A stretch of 50,942 nt of DNA from Bacillota bacterium (GCA_023435025.1 JAEYSE010000098.1:1-50942), one strand, 5' to 3'. Counted from the stretch's first letter, positions 7,844-16,861 are shown. Notes: generated by a model not told the origin, from the letters alone. Numbers and translations: made by a program.

Positions 7844-9313
7844 TTACGAACGTGCCCCTACCCCAAGGTCTTTCAGGTGGCGGCCAATGTGGGAGTCAAG
7901 AAGCGCCGCGTACCCTTCCGCGTGTTCACGCCAGAATGCGTACAGCCTTGCTTTGAAGCGCTCACTTCCGTCGTCGTTTTTCGCGCTTAAAATAAGCCCG
8001 TATGTGATATGGATCAGTTGGCGCGCCTCGTTCAGGTCGAACAGATTGGGTAAATCCGCATCTTTTAGTGTATCCAACGCCGGTATCTTCGCAAGGTCGG
8101 TAGTCACGTGGTAATAAGCACGTGCCTGCTGGAATGTTTCCAGCGCAAACGCATGGACTTCGCGGTACAGTGATGGGTCTTTCAAAGCCACAAGGTGCAT
8201 GGCCTCCAGCCAGTTCGTACCTGCGGTCTTCACATGGAAGCGTCCATGTGTCAGATCGCCCACGATGGGGAATACGGAAAATTTATCCGATCCCGAATGG
8301 ACGCTGATTTTGTAGCCGAAATGGCGGGCGATTGCCGCGTGTACATGGAACTCCGCCCGGAATTGTTCGATGTCCCCGATATAATCGATTCCCTTCTGGA
8401 ACTCGCCGCAGAAACGGGGAGCGACCGTGGCCGGGCGCACGCCGCGCGCATACAGCTCATTTGCTACAAAGAAATGCTGCAGCGGCGTAGTTGGTGTCTG
8501 CGTTTCGTCTATGGAGATTTCAAAGTCCGCGTTGGAATCCTTGATAAAGTCCTCATAGATTTTTACGGCAAAGTCGATTGCAGCGCCATAGATGTGCAGC
8601 ATACGCAACAGCTCTAGCCCGGAAAACCGTAGCGTTTCGCCTTCTATTGTGACTTCCATGCCTTCGTATTTCTGTTGTAGTGCCGCGTATTTATCGCCCA
8701 GGGCCAGAACGTCTGCATCGGTCATTGCCTCGATGTCGTTTCGGATATGCTCGCTGCAATCAAGCGTAATCATGGTGTAGCCGCAGCTGAGTGCGTATTT
8801 GACTTCTTCGGGCTTTTTCAAATGGTCGCCGTCTGCGCCAAAGCCCAGGCGGAAATCCTCTTTGAACACCGCAAACGTGGCGCAATCGAGCACATGCTCA
8901 AATGTGCGGTTCGTTAACGTCAGCTCGCGGATGGATTGCTGAGCGAACACAGGGAGCGCATCGTAGCGAGAAAACGCCCGCATATGGCCGGGTGTGGCGA
9001 TACCCAGCCGGTCACCGACGCCCACCGTACGCTCTGAACCCAGCACACGCACAGGCGCCGTAAACGGGAAGGCTTTGCGCAATGCGTCTGCGTTTTCATG
9101 CGTGAGCGGGGCAATGAGCACTTCCGTACCGCCGGCCTGTTTGTGCGTGCCGGTAAACCCCGCTTCTAATCCGGTTACAAACAGGAAATCCTCGTTGCCG
9201 ATCGTGCCCATCCATACGTATGTGTCCCCGGCTAAGTGCGCGGATTTCTCATATGGCGTGGCGCCAAGAAAGCCGCTGACCTCTTTGATAATCGAGTCCA
9301 TGCTGTTCTTCAT
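7844..9313 (-). CDS. uxaE: Tagaturonate/fructuronate epimerase (UxaE family)
   Basis: Cytoplasmic epimerase expected to interconvert D-tagaturonate and D-fructuronate, joining galacturonate and glucuronate catabolism. It has 489 residues, as in the family described from Thermotoga. The polar motif GADGDH (159-164) followed by LKKPEEV, and a nearby TLDCSEH, look like metal-binding and active-site segments. AAGGAG lies 8 bp before the ATG at 9313. It is the last gene of the hexuronate operon, 32 bp after uxaC, and precedes a strong terminator. Its presence makes tagaturonate reductase and altronate dehydratase unnecessary, and neither is seen in the window. The family call is from memory of motifs and context. 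Confidence 0.85.
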   Translation of the reverse strand: MKNSMDSIIKEVSGFLGATPYEKSAHLAGDTYVWMGTIGNEDFLFVTGLEAGFTGTHKQAGGTEVLIAPLTHENADALRKAFPFTAPVRVLGSERTVGVGDRLGIATPGHMRAFSRYDALPVFAQQSIRELTLTNRTFEHVLDCATFAVFKEDFRLGFGADGDHLKKPEEVKYALSCGYTMITLDCSEHIRNDIEAMTDADVLALGDKYAALQQKYEGMEVTIEGETLRFSGLELLRMLHIYGAAIDFAVKIYEDFIKDSNADFEISIDETQTPTTPLQHFFVANELYARGVRPATVAPRFCGEFQKGIDYIGDIEQFRAEFHVHAAIARHFGYKISVHSGSDKFSVFPIVGDLTHGRFHVKTAGTNWLEAMHLVALKDPSLYREVHAFALETFQQARAYYHVTTDLAKIPALDTLKDADLPNLFDLNEARQLIHITYGLILSAKNDDGSERFKARLYAFWREHAEGYAALLDSHIGRHLKDLGVGARS

Positions 9314-9345
9314 TCCATGCTCTCCTTACTGAAGTTGGAATTTTG

Positions 9346-10746
9346 CTACACCTGAAACCCAAAGTAACGCACCGCGTTAAAGTAGCCGATGTCCCGAACC
9401 ATGGCGCCAAGCGCCTCCATATCCCGCGGGTATTCTCCGTTTTCCACCCATGAACCCAAAAGATCGCACAATATGCGGCGGAAGTATTCGTGGCGCGTGT
9501 AGGAAAGGAAGCTCCGTGAATCGGTCAGCATACCAACGAAATTGGGCAGCACCGAAAGCTCCGCAAAGCTTGTAAGTTGGTCCACCATTCCGCGCCGGGT
9601 ATCGTTGAACCACCAGGCGCTGCCATGCTGCAGTTTTCCCGGTAGCTCACCGGATTGGAAGCAGCCGATCACGGTGGCGATCTGCGCGTTGTCCACGGGG
9701 TTGAGCGAATAGACGATGGTTTTCGGCAGACTTTCTTTTTGTTCCAGCATACCGAAGAACTTCCCAAGCGCAGCACCGCTTCCACAAACGCCGCTGATTG
9801 CGTCATACCCGGTGTCCGGCCCTAATTTCCCGAACATCGTCGGGTTGTTGTCCCGCACCGCGCCATAGTGCAGCTGCATGACCCAGCCGCGCTTAGCGTA
9901 TTCTTCAGCCAGGAACAGCATGAGCTCGGTCTTATAGACGTCCTCTTCCTGGCGGGGAGGCGTCTTACCGCTGAGTGCGGCGGTCAATATGGCATTTGCT
10001 TTTTCGCGATCTTCTGCGCAGACGATGTAGTCCAGCCCATGGTCGGACGCGACGCAGCCCAATGAAGAGAAATGATCGAGGCGCTGCCTAAGCGCGGCCT
10101 TCATGCCGTCGAGATCCCGTATGGAGATACCTGAAGCCGCCTCCAGCTTTTTGACATAGTCACAAAACGTTGGCTTCCCAATGTTCACAGCCTTGTCCGG
10201 GCGGAACGCGGGCAGCACACGTGTCCTGAGCGTTTTGTCGGCCTGAAGGAGCTTGTGGTACATTAAATCGTCCACCGGGTCGTCCGTGGTGCAGATTGCC
10301 GTCACATTGGAAAGTTCCAGTATTCTGCGCACGGAAAGCGTTTCAAGCGTCTTATTCGCCTGCTCCCAGATGCCCTTGCATGTGCGGGGAGAAAGCGGTT
10401 CCTCGACGCCGAAATACCGAAGCAATTCCAGATGCGTCCAGTGGTAGAGCGGGTTGCCGATGAGCTTGGGGACGGTATTCGCCCACGCCTCAAATTTTTC
10501 GTACGCGCTCGCATCTCCGGTGATGACGCGCTCCGGATAGCCGTTTGATCGTATGGCGCGCCACTTGTAATGGTCGCCCCCCAGCCAGACCTCAGCAATG
10601 TTGTTGTAATGGAGATCTTCGTAAATCTCTTTCGGGTTGATGTGGCAGTGATAGTCCACAATCGGCAGTTTGGCGGCGTGCTCATGGTAGAGCACGCGCG
10701 CCGTTTCGCTGCCAAGTAAAAAGTTCTCTCCAATGAAAGCGGTCAT
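9346..10746 (-). CDS. uxaC: Glucuronate/galacturonate isomerase UxaC
   Basis: Uronate isomerase that converts D-glucuronate to D-fructuronate and D-galacturonate to D-tagaturonate. It has 466 residues, the normal length. The amidohydrolase-like metal motif H33-C-H35 appears in VDYHCHINPKEIYED. Other family blocks include LHYNNIAEVWLGGDHYKWRA, YHWTHLEL, TTDDPVDDL, MQLHYGAVRDNN, and the C-terminal segment TDSRSFLSYTRHEYFRR. ATG 10746 is preceded by AGAGGA; the longer frame lacks a ribosome site. It stands between larA and uxaE with 32-bp gaps on both sides, so it is clearly within the operon. Confidence 0.97.
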   Translation of the reverse strand: MTAFIGENFLLGSETARVLYHEHAAKLPIVDYHCHINPKEIYEDLHYNNIAEVWLGGDHYKWRAIRSNGYPERVITGDASAYEKFEAWANTVPKLIGNPLYHWTHLELLRYFGVEEPLSPRTCKGIWEQANKTLETLSVRRILELSNVTAICTTDDPVDDLMYHKLLQADKTLRTRVLPAFRPDKAVNIGKPTFCDYVKKLEAASGISIRDLDGMKAALRQRLDHFSSLGCVASDHGLDYIVCAEDREKANAILTAALSGKTPPRQEEDVYKTELMLFLAEEYAKRGWVMQLHYGAVRDNNPTMFGKLGPDTGYDAISGVCGSGAALGKFFGMLEQKESLPKTIVYSLNPVDNAQIATVIGCFQSGELPGKLQHGSAWWFNDTRRGMVDQLTSFAELSVLPNFVGMLTDSRSFLSYTRHEYFRRILCDLLGSWVENGEYPRDMEALGAMVRDIGYFNAVRYFGFQV

Positions 10747-10778
10747 GTCGTATTCCTCTTGCTTTCTTTCGAACAGGC

Positions 10779-12053
10779 CTACTCTTGAAAACGGCCCGGT
10801 TCTATCCAGAGACCCAGCGCCGGGTTGGGGATAAAGTAGACTTCCTCGCCGTTTTCGAGCGTGTTCCACCCATACTGCAATTTTCCCGGGTCGTAAGTCT
10901 TTACTGCTTCGTCATAGTCCCAGGGGTTAAACAGTACGCTTTTGATTTCCTCCTGCGTGATGCGCTTTACGGCATAGGTCACCTTGAAGCGTCCGTCCGC
11001 AGAGCCGTGTATCAAATGTGCCGCCACGCCCATGTTGCCTTGCAGGTCCTTGTTCTGTTCAAAAAGCTCCAGGGTTTTGAGCCTGCCGCAATACCCGTAC
11101 TTGCGTATTAAGAGGTCTACGGCATCGTCCTCGCCAAAGCGCTCCACGCTGGGGGCGAGTACGATTAACTCGCCGCCGTCCGCAATCGCCATGCGCGTGC
11201 GGTATATGGCCTTGTTGCCCAGCCACGTGCTTTTGAACTCCTTGGGGTCTAAGAAAACCACGCACTTTTTAATGGGCTTTTCCACAACATCCAGGTTCTT
11301 TTTCCGCGCAAGCTCCACCGCCGCCTCAAACGGCCCGCGCCCTTCACCGATAAAGAGCCCGTGTGTATGAATGTTGCCGCCGGGCGCGGTGGTAACGGTG
11401 AGTACAAACAGCACCGGCCTATCCTTTAAGAAATGGGCAAGCGCATAATCGAACACTTTGCGCACGGGGGTATCAGCCCTGCCCATCATGCGTTCCATGC
11501 CGTATACCGCACCCACCATGTGGGAGGTGTTGATCATTTCCGAGCCGCCCACGCCTACAAACAGGTTTTTTGCGTGGTTCGCCATGCCTACCACCTCGTG
11601 GGGGACAACCTGGCCGGGGGAGAGTATGATGTCGTAGCCCGGGTCCATCAGCAGTTTGTTGATTTCCACGCTGACAGGAGTTTTCCAGAGCCCTTCCGTA
11701 ATCTCCTCCAGGTAGCTTCCCGGCACCTCGCCCAGGCGGACGACATCCGTCCGCCAGTTGTGGGTAAGGAACCTTTCAAACGGCACGTCGCCAAACATCT
11801 CGGCGGCTTCCTCGCGGCTGACTGGCTTGTGGGTTCCGAGCGCGGGCAGGATATCCACCTCGCAGCCGCGCTCGGTGAGCGCATGGTAGTATACGTTGGT
11901 GATAAAGCCTGCGTTGGAATGGAACCGCGTGAAATCCGGCGGAATAATCAGCGCACGTCTGAGATTTTTGCCGGCGATGGATTGTAGAATTGCCTCTTTA
12001 ATGGCCTCGCTCGAAAGTCCCGCGTTTCCCGTTTCCCTGAGGTAGAGTTCCAT
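10779..12053 (-). CDS. LarA-superfamily nickel-dependent racemase/epimerase, candidate D-mannonate/D-gluconate 2-epimerase
   Basis: Member of the LarA (DUF2088) family, 424 residues, which uses a nickel-pincer nucleotide to invert alpha-hydroxy acids. Key LarA residues are conserved with correct spacing: Asp40 and Arg43 (LarA D72/R75), His75 (H108), His152 in VVPHEVVG (H174), Lys162 (K184, the cofactor tether) and His178 (H200). Distances 152-162 and 152-178 equal those in LarA. The superfamily includes lactate and malate racemases and a D-gluconate 2-epimerase. Its place between uxaC and a fructuronate reductase, upstream of which lie 6-phosphogluconate dehydrogenase and a sugar-acid kinase, favours a sugar acid substrate such as mannonate. 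Lactate racemization is unlikely here. The cofactor genes larB/C/E are not in the window. Confidence 0.85.
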   Translation of the reverse strand: MELYLRETGNAGLSSEAIKEAILQSIAGKNLRRALIIPPDFTRFHSNAGFITNVYYHALTERGCEVDILPALGTHKPVSREEAAEMFGDVPFERFLTHNWRTDVVRLGEVPGSYLEEITEGLWKTPVSVEINKLLMDPGYDIILSPGQVVPHEVVGMANHAKNLFVGVGGSEMINTSHMVGAVYGMERMMGRADTPVRKVFDYALAHFLKDRPVLFVLTVTTAPGGNIHTHGLFIGEGRGPFEAAVELARKKNLDVVEKPIKKCVVFLDPKEFKSTWLGNKAIYRTRMAIADGGELIVLAPSVERFGEDDAVDLLIRKYGYCGRLKTLELFEQNKDLQGNMGVAAHLIHGSADGRFKVTYAVKRITQEEIKSVLFNPWDYDEAVKTYDPGKLQYGWNTLENGEEVYFIPNPALGLWIEPGRFQE

Positions 12054-12073
12054 ATGCCCTCCTTATGTGGGTG

Positions 12074-12925
12074 CTAAACGCCCGAATATGCGGAAAATCC
12101 GCCGTCTACAGGCACGACAACGCCCGTTACAAAGCCGGAGCTCTTCTGGTCCAGCAAAAAGAGGAGCGTGCCCAGAAGCTCTTCGGCTTCGCCAAAGCGT
12201 CCCATGGGCGTGTTGTTGAGTATTTTCTGTGTACGCGCCGTGGGCGAGCCATCCGGGTTCCATAAAAGCGCCGCGTTCTGCTGTGTGGAGAAGAAGCCCG
12301 GCGCAATGGCGTTCACGCGGATGCCGCTCTTTGCGAAATATACCGCAAGCCACTGCGTGAAGTTTGATACGGCTGCCTTGGCAGCACTATATGCGGGAAT
12401 TTTGGTGAGTGGCGTAAACGCGTTCATGGAGGAAACGTTGAGTATGACTGAGCCGGGGCGGCCAAGCATATCCAGCGCAAACGCCTGGGTGGGAAGGAGA
12501 GTGCCGGTCAGGTTGAGGCCGAACACGAAGTTGAAGCCAGCGAGATCCAGATCAAAAAAGCTCTTCTTGTCCGGATTTTCGAATACGGCTTTGTCAAAAA
12601 ACTCGTCGTCCGTGGTCGCCTTGGGGCTGTTGCCGCCCGCGCCGTTGATGAGGATGTCGCACGGGCCATATACGCTGTTGATTTTCTCTTTTGCGGCGGC
12701 GATGCTTTCCTTTTCGAGTACGTTGCAGGCGACGGCGATGGCCTCATATCCTTCCGCCGCGATGCCCTTCGCCACGTCTTCGGCGCGCTCGAGCGCAAGG
12801 TCCAGTACCGCGACCTTCGCGCCGCAGGCGGCGATGGCGCGCGCAAACATGCCGCACAATACGCCCGCACCCCCGGTGACGACCGCAACTTTGCCCTTTA
12901 AATCTGGCGTAAACGGAATATTCAT
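12074..12925 (-). CDS. uxuB: SDR-family fructuronate reductase (D-mannonate oxidoreductase)
   Basis: NAD(P)-dependent short-chain dehydrogenase of 283 residues expected to reduce D-fructuronate to D-mannonate. The nucleotide motif VVTGGAGVLCG is near the N-terminus; the catalytic Ser lies in LNVSSMNAF and the Tyr-Lys pair in AYSAAKAAV. The INGAGGNSPKATT segment and the insertion FFDLDLAGFNFVFGLNL are typical of the Bacillus YjmF/UxuB type, which is not related to the long-chain UxuB of E. coli. It is flanked by larA (20 bp) and gnd (27 bp). In the conventional route its product would go to UxuA, which is not seen here. Confidence 0.88.
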   Translation of the reverse strand: MNIPFTPDLKGKVAVVTGGAGVLCGMFARAIAACGAKVAVLDLALERAEDVAKGIAAEGYEAIAVACNVLEKESIAAAKEKINSVYGPCDILINGAGGNSPKATTDDEFFDKAVFENPDKKSFFDLDLAGFNFVFGLNLTGTLLPTQAFALDMLGRPGSVILNVSSMNAFTPLTKIPAYSAAKAAVSNFTQWLAVYFAKSGIRVNAIAPGFFSTQQNAALLWNPDGSPTARTQKILNNTPMGRFGEAEELLGTLLFLLDQKSSGFVTGVVVPVDGGFSAYSGV

Positions 12926-12952
12926 ATTATTCCTCCTATATTGGCTCAGCTG

Positions 12953-14404
12953 TTAAACGACATAGGTGGACGCAGAAGTGCTTCCGCCTTCGCCCGTCCA
13001 GTTGGTGTGGAAAAACACGCCGCGCGCCTGGTCAATTCGCTCGTAGGTATGCGCGCCAAAGTAGTCGCGCTGCGCCTGCAGCAGGTTGGCGGGCAGCTTC
13101 TCGCTGGTGTAGCCGTCAAAGTAGCTCAACGCCGAGCTGAACGCCGGGGCGGGTACGCCGTGGCGGATTGCGGTGGCGACCACGTTGCGCCATGCGGGCA
13201 CAAGACCCTTTATGACGTCCTTGAAGTACGGGTCCAGAAGCAGGTTGGAAAGCTTCGAGTCCGCGTCAAACGCTTCCTTGATTTTGCCTAAGAATACCGA
13301 GCGGATGATGCAGCCGCCGCGCCACATCAGCGCGATACCGCCGTAGTTAAGGTTCCATTTGTAGGTGGAGGCGGCCGCCCGCATCAGCGCGTACCCTTGG
13401 GCGTACGAGATAATTTTGGAGGCATAGAGCGCCTGGCGAACCTGCTCAATAAACGCCGCCTTGTCGCCGGTGAAGGGAACGGCGACTTTGGGGAAGGCCT
13501 TGGAGGCGGTCACGCGTTCGTCCTTCATGGAAGAGAGGCAGCGTGCGAACACGGCCTCGCCGATGAGCGTTAAGGGTACGCCCTCATCAAGCGCCGCGAT
13601 ACCAGTCCACTTGCCCGTACCCTTCTGGCCTGCGGTATCGAGTATTTTATCCACGATCGGGTTGCCGTCCGTGTCAAGATACCCAAGGATATCGGCGGTG
13701 ATTTCAATCAAATAGCTGTCGAGCTCCGTCTCATTCCAGGCCTTGAACACCTCGTGCATCTGCAGCGCGCTCATTCCCAGCACGTCCCGCATCAACTGAT
13801 ACGCTTCACAAATCAACTGCATATCGCCGTACTCGATGCCATTGTGTATCATCTTTACAAAGTGGCCGGCGCCGTTCTCGCCCACCCAGTCACAGCAGGG
13901 GGAGCCGTCCTCCACCTTTGCGCAGACGGCTTGGAATATGGGCTTCACATGGGGCCATGCCGCAGGAGAGCCGCCAGGCATCATGGAAGGGCCTTTTAGA
14001 GCGCCTTCTTCGCCGCCGGATACGCCCGTGCCGATGTACAGTAGACCCTTGCTTTCCACATAGGCCGTGCGGCGGATGGTATCCGGAAAATGGCTGTTGC
14101 CGCCGTCTATTATGATATCGCCCGCTTCCAGGTGGGGGATAAGGGCCTCAATAAAGTCGTCCACGGCCTGCCCAGCCTTTACCAGCAGCATGACCTTGCG
14201 CGGCTTTTCTAGCTTCGACGCGAGTTCTTCCAAAGAATACGTACCGATGATGTTTTTGCCCTTGGCGCGTCCTTCCACAAAATCCGTGACCTTGGAGGTG
14301 GTCCTGTTGTACACCGCTACGGTAAAGCCCTTGCTTTCCATGTTCATCACAAGGTTTTCGCCCATTACCGCAAGGCCGATCAACCCGATATCCGCTTTCT
14401 TCAT
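12953..14404 (-). CDS. gnd: 6-phosphogluconate dehydrogenase, decarboxylating
   Basis: Oxidizes 6-phosphogluconate to ribulose 5-phosphate and CO2 with reduction of NAD(P). It has 483 residues, the long form. The N-terminal nucleotide motif GLIGLAVMGENL, the VMLLVKAGQAVDDFI segment, GVSGGEEGALKGPSMMPGG and the catalytic block HFVKMIHNGIEYGDMQL are all present. The C-terminal tail ending near FFHTNWTGEGG is complete. It is odd to find it inside a hexuronate operon, because the standard route to KDPG does not pass through 6-phosphogluconate. This placement supports a gluconate branch (see findings). 27 bp separate it from the SDR gene and 36 bp from the kinase. Confidence 0.96.
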   Translation of the reverse strand: MKKADIGLIGLAVMGENLVMNMESKGFTVAVYNRTTSKVTDFVEGRAKGKNIIGTYSLEELASKLEKPRKVMLLVKAGQAVDDFIEALIPHLEAGDIIIDGGNSHFPDTIRRTAYVESKGLLYIGTGVSGGEEGALKGPSMMPGGSPAAWPHVKPIFQAVCAKVEDGSPCCDWVGENGAGHFVKMIHNGIEYGDMQLICEAYQLMRDVLGMSALQMHEVFKAWNETELDSYLIEITADILGYLDTDGNPIVDKILDTAGQKGTGKWTGIAALDEGVPLTLIGEAVFARCLSSMKDERVTASKAFPKVAVPFTGDKAAFIEQVRQALYASKIISYAQGYALMRAAASTYKWNLNYGGIALMWRGGCIIRSVFLGKIKEAFDADSKLSNLLLDPYFKDVIKGLVPAWRNVVATAIRHGVPAPAFSSALSYFDGYTSEKLPANLLQAQRDYFGAHTYERIDQARGVFFHTNWTGEGGSTSASTYVV

Positions 14405-14440
14405 GGCAAGATTCTCCTTATCTTATTGTTAACGTACTAT

Positions 14441-15514
14441 TTAACGCTTGACACGGGCGTTGCCCTGCCATACGCTCCAAACCTGTTCTTCATCGGCGGG
14501 CAGCGCATAGTCCTGCAGCATGGTGGTGGCAAGCGCGCCCGTCGCCCAGCCAAAGTGCAGCGCCTGTTCGGCGCTCCAACCTTTTAACAGCGCATAGAGC
14601 AAGCCGCCCACGAACCCGTCCCCGCCACCGATGCGGTCCAGTATGGGGATTTCGCGGGGCTCTGCCACATACCAGTCCTTGTTGTCCAGTACGATCGCAC
14701 CCCAGAAGTGGCTGTTGGCGCTCACTACCTGGCGCAGCGTGGTCGCGAAAAGCTGTACCTGCGGGAAGCGTTCCTTGACGCGCATGATCATGCCCTTGAA
14801 GCTTTCGGTCTTGCCCGCGAGATCCTTGCCGCCCGCTTCCGGGCCTTCGATACCGAGGCTCAATTGGAAATCTTCTTCGTTGCCCACCAGGATATCGGCA
14901 ATACCCGCAATCTCCGTGAACGCGGCCCGAAGCTCTTGTTCGCGGCCCTTCCAGAAGGAGGCGCGGTAGTTTAGGTCAAAGGAAATCCTAGTGCCGTGCC
15001 GCTTTGCCGCACGGGCAAGCTCCAGGCAGAACGTACTCGTTTCGGGGGAAAGCGCCGCGACAAGGCCGGAAAGGTGCAATATCGCCACACCTTCTTTTTC
15101 GAATATACGGTTCAGGTCGAAGTGGGAGACGGAAAGTATACGGCCTACTTCACCGGCGCGGTCGTTGTGCACGCGCGGCCCGCGCATACCAAAGCCGCTG
15201 TCCGCAATGTTGAACTGGTGCCGGTAGCCCCAAGGCCCGCCCTGCGGCACTTCCATATACTCGTAGTCGATATGGCGGGAAGCAAGGTCGGTTTTGATAA
15301 ACTGCGAAATCGGGCTCCCTTCCACAAACGCGGTAAGAATCTTGGTGGGAAGGCCCAATGCGGCGGAAACGCTCAATACGTTACTCTCCGCGCTGGTGGC
15401 CTGCATGTAGAACTGGTTGCTGGTGTGTACGGGCTGCCGCTCCGACGGCGTGATGCGAATGCCCATGCTGGTGGGGGACAACAACGCGACAGCGCAATTT
15501 TGTTTCAATTCCAT
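14441..15514 (-). CDS. PfkB-family sugar-acid kinase (gluconate or KDG kinase candidate)
   Basis: ATP-dependent kinase of the ribokinase/PfkB family, 357 residues, first gene of the hexuronate operon. The C-terminal signature DRIGGGDGFVGGLLYALLKG carries the catalytic aspartate and anion hole. TTLRQVVSANSHFWGAIV resembles the segment found in KDG kinases, including the one at 18883. The N-terminal half is divergent: it has no GGGEANVA motif but ATSAESNVLSVSAALG. GGAGGAGG lies just before the ATG at 15514, so the longer frame into the promoter is rejected. The genome region already has a KdgK, so this enzyme may phosphorylate another acid, possibly gluconate, to feed Gnd. Substrate assignment is inference. 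Confidence 0.82.
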   Translation of the reverse strand: MELKQNCAVALLSPTSMGIRITPSERQPVHTSNQFYMQATSAESNVLSVSAALGLPTKILTAFVEGSPISQFIKTDLASRHIDYEYMEVPQGGPWGYRHQFNIADSGFGMRGPRVHNDRAGEVGRILSVSHFDLNRIFEKEGVAILHLSGLVAALSPETSTFCLELARAAKRHGTRISFDLNYRASFWKGREQELRAAFTEIAGIADILVGNEEDFQLSLGIEGPEAGGKDLAGKTESFKGMIMRVKERFPQVQLFATTLRQVVSANSHFWGAIVLDNKDWYVAEPREIPILDRIGGGDGFVGGLLYALLKGWSAEQALHFGWATGALATTMLQDYALPADEEQVWSVWQGNARVKR

Positions 15515-15598
15515 ATGAATCCTCCTCCGGTTTTGATATAGCGAAAAACGATACTGAATGGATACGAAGTGAACATGGCCAATTGCCTTTGTGATTCT

Positions 15599-15662
15599 AT
15601 TATAAAAAGGCGGCGGCAACGGTTACAATGCAAAAACCGGTTGCATTCGAGCTCCGGTTTTT
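15599..15662 (-). promoter_or_regulatory. Promoter and operator-like repeats of the hexuronate operon
   Basis: On the minus strand TTGTAA (15623-15628) and TATAAT (15599-15604) are 18 bp apart. Just upstream lie two interleaved inverted repeats: AATGCAA-N7-TTGCATT (15627-15647) and AAAAACCGG-N13-CCGGTTTTT (15632-15662). The first touches the -35 box. They are good candidates for the binding site of one of the two neighbouring regulators. Confidence 0.65.
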
Positions 15663-15700
15663 ATATTGCATATTTAACACATAAATAATATAATAAAAAG

Positions 15701-16861
15701 TTATAGATTGGATTCGCCTTTGTTCAGTATTTCCGTATTTCGCAGATATTCCAGATTGGTCACATACGCGCTTAAAGCCTGCACGAACTCCCGGCGGGAT
15801 TCTAGGTCCATTCCGCCATAGAGCTTTTTGAGCCGGTACTGCACGGTGCCGGTGGAGACAAATAGCTTGTTTGCGAGGTCTTCTATACTGTCCCCGCGCA
15901 AAATGCCATTCAATATCGCGTAATCAAGCGCGTCGCACTGGAGCAGGCAGTTTTCGAGCTTCCTGAGCCACAATAGCTGCGGGTCGCAATCCTCGATGGG
16001 GGGGTGTTTCGCGTAGTCCGCCCGTTCTGCGGTTTTTTGCTCTGAAACGGGGAGGTACGCGGTGCTACCCCGGCAGATAATTTCGCACGGGATGGAGACA
16101 TTGGCGGAGATGATGCTAGGGTTCTTTTCAAGAAGGTTCCAGATATTCACCGTCTGCACGCCCATTTTATAATAATCGAGCGTCGAAGTCGTCAGCGTCG
16201 GCGTGGTGCAGCAGCCAATGACAAGGTTGCCCGAGCCTGCCACAAACAGCTGTTCCGGAATGCGGATGCCGCGTTCCTTTGCTTGGACCAAGAGGTGCAC
16301 CGCAACATAGTCGTTGGCGCAAATTGCGCCATCATACCGGTCCACCCGTTCCAGGAACCGAGAGATACAGTCATTTAACCCCATATCCACGGAATACACA
16401 TCCCGTTGCTCGTCCACATCCAGCCCGTAGCTCTTTGCCGCCTCCAAAAACGCGTGCTTTCTGATGTTATCGTTGGAAAGCCGCGCCTCGATACCCACGC
16501 ACGCAAGCTTTCTTCTTCCGGCGCTATAAAAATAGCGTACCATGCTTTCCACCAGCGTCTGCCTGCCTAAAAGCGCGCCGCTGACGTCCTCGCCAAAATC
16601 TGTAGGCACCGCGCCCATCAGCACCACTTTTACGCCTCTCTCCCGCATGCGCCGCACCATGTATTCCATCCAGTCGGAATTCGCGCCGATCAGTATGAGC
16701 GTGCTTATGTCCTTAATACCTGCTAGCGCTTCCTCGCTTTGCAGCAACGCTAAGGCGCTGTGCTGTTTGAGAGCGGCGTCGTTCATGCCTTTTATACTTT
16801 TGGAAAACCAGACAGACGTAATATAGGTGGGCTCGGCGAGCGCGTAAAGCGTCTTGTTCAT
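15701..16861 (-). CDS. Ligand-binding (PBP1-like) regulator with C-terminal HTH
   Basis: Predicted transcription factor of 386 residues. Residues about 20-270 resemble the sugar-binding core of LacI/PBP1 proteins: LILIGANSDWMEYMVRRMRE, a RRKLACVGIEARLSNDNIR segment, DGAICANDYVAVHLL and PEQLFVAGSGNLVIG. There is no N-terminal LacI helix-turn-helix. Instead the C-terminus (about 330-386) has a LuxR-like motif: DSIEDLANKLFVSTGTVQYR followed by LKKLYGG. The domain order is therefore the reverse of LacI. GAGGTG precedes ATG 16861. It lies between the IclR gene and the hexuronate operon and probably senses a uronate or its product. It is intact, with no sign of truncation. Confidence 0.78.
   Translation of the reverse strand: MNKTLYALAEPTYITSVWFSKSIKGMNDAALKQHSALALLQSEEALAGIKDISTLILIGANSDWMEYMVRRMRERGVKVVLMGAVPTDFGEDVSGALLGRQTLVESMVRYFYSAGRRKLACVGIEARLSNDNIRKHAFLEAAKSYGLDVDEQRDVYSVDMGLNDCISRFLERVDRYDGAICANDYVAVHLLVQAKERGIRIPEQLFVAGSGNLVIGCCTTPTLTTSTLDYYKMGVQTVNIWNLLEKNPSIISANVSIPCEIICRGSTAYLPVSEQKTAERADYAKHPPIEDCDPQLLWLRKLENCLLQCDALDYAILNGILRGDSIEDLANKLFVSTGTVQYRLKKLYGGMDLESRREFVQALSAYVTNLEYLRNTEILNKGESNL

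Noticed and set aside
10779..12053. Simple lactate racemase call for the LarA-family gene
   Set aside because: All surrounding genes act on sugar acids and no lactate gene is present; a sugar-acid epimerase fits better.
15515..15619. Longer N-terminus of the PfkB kinase
   Set aside because: It would extend over the operon promoter; ATG 15514 follows GGAGGAGG directly.
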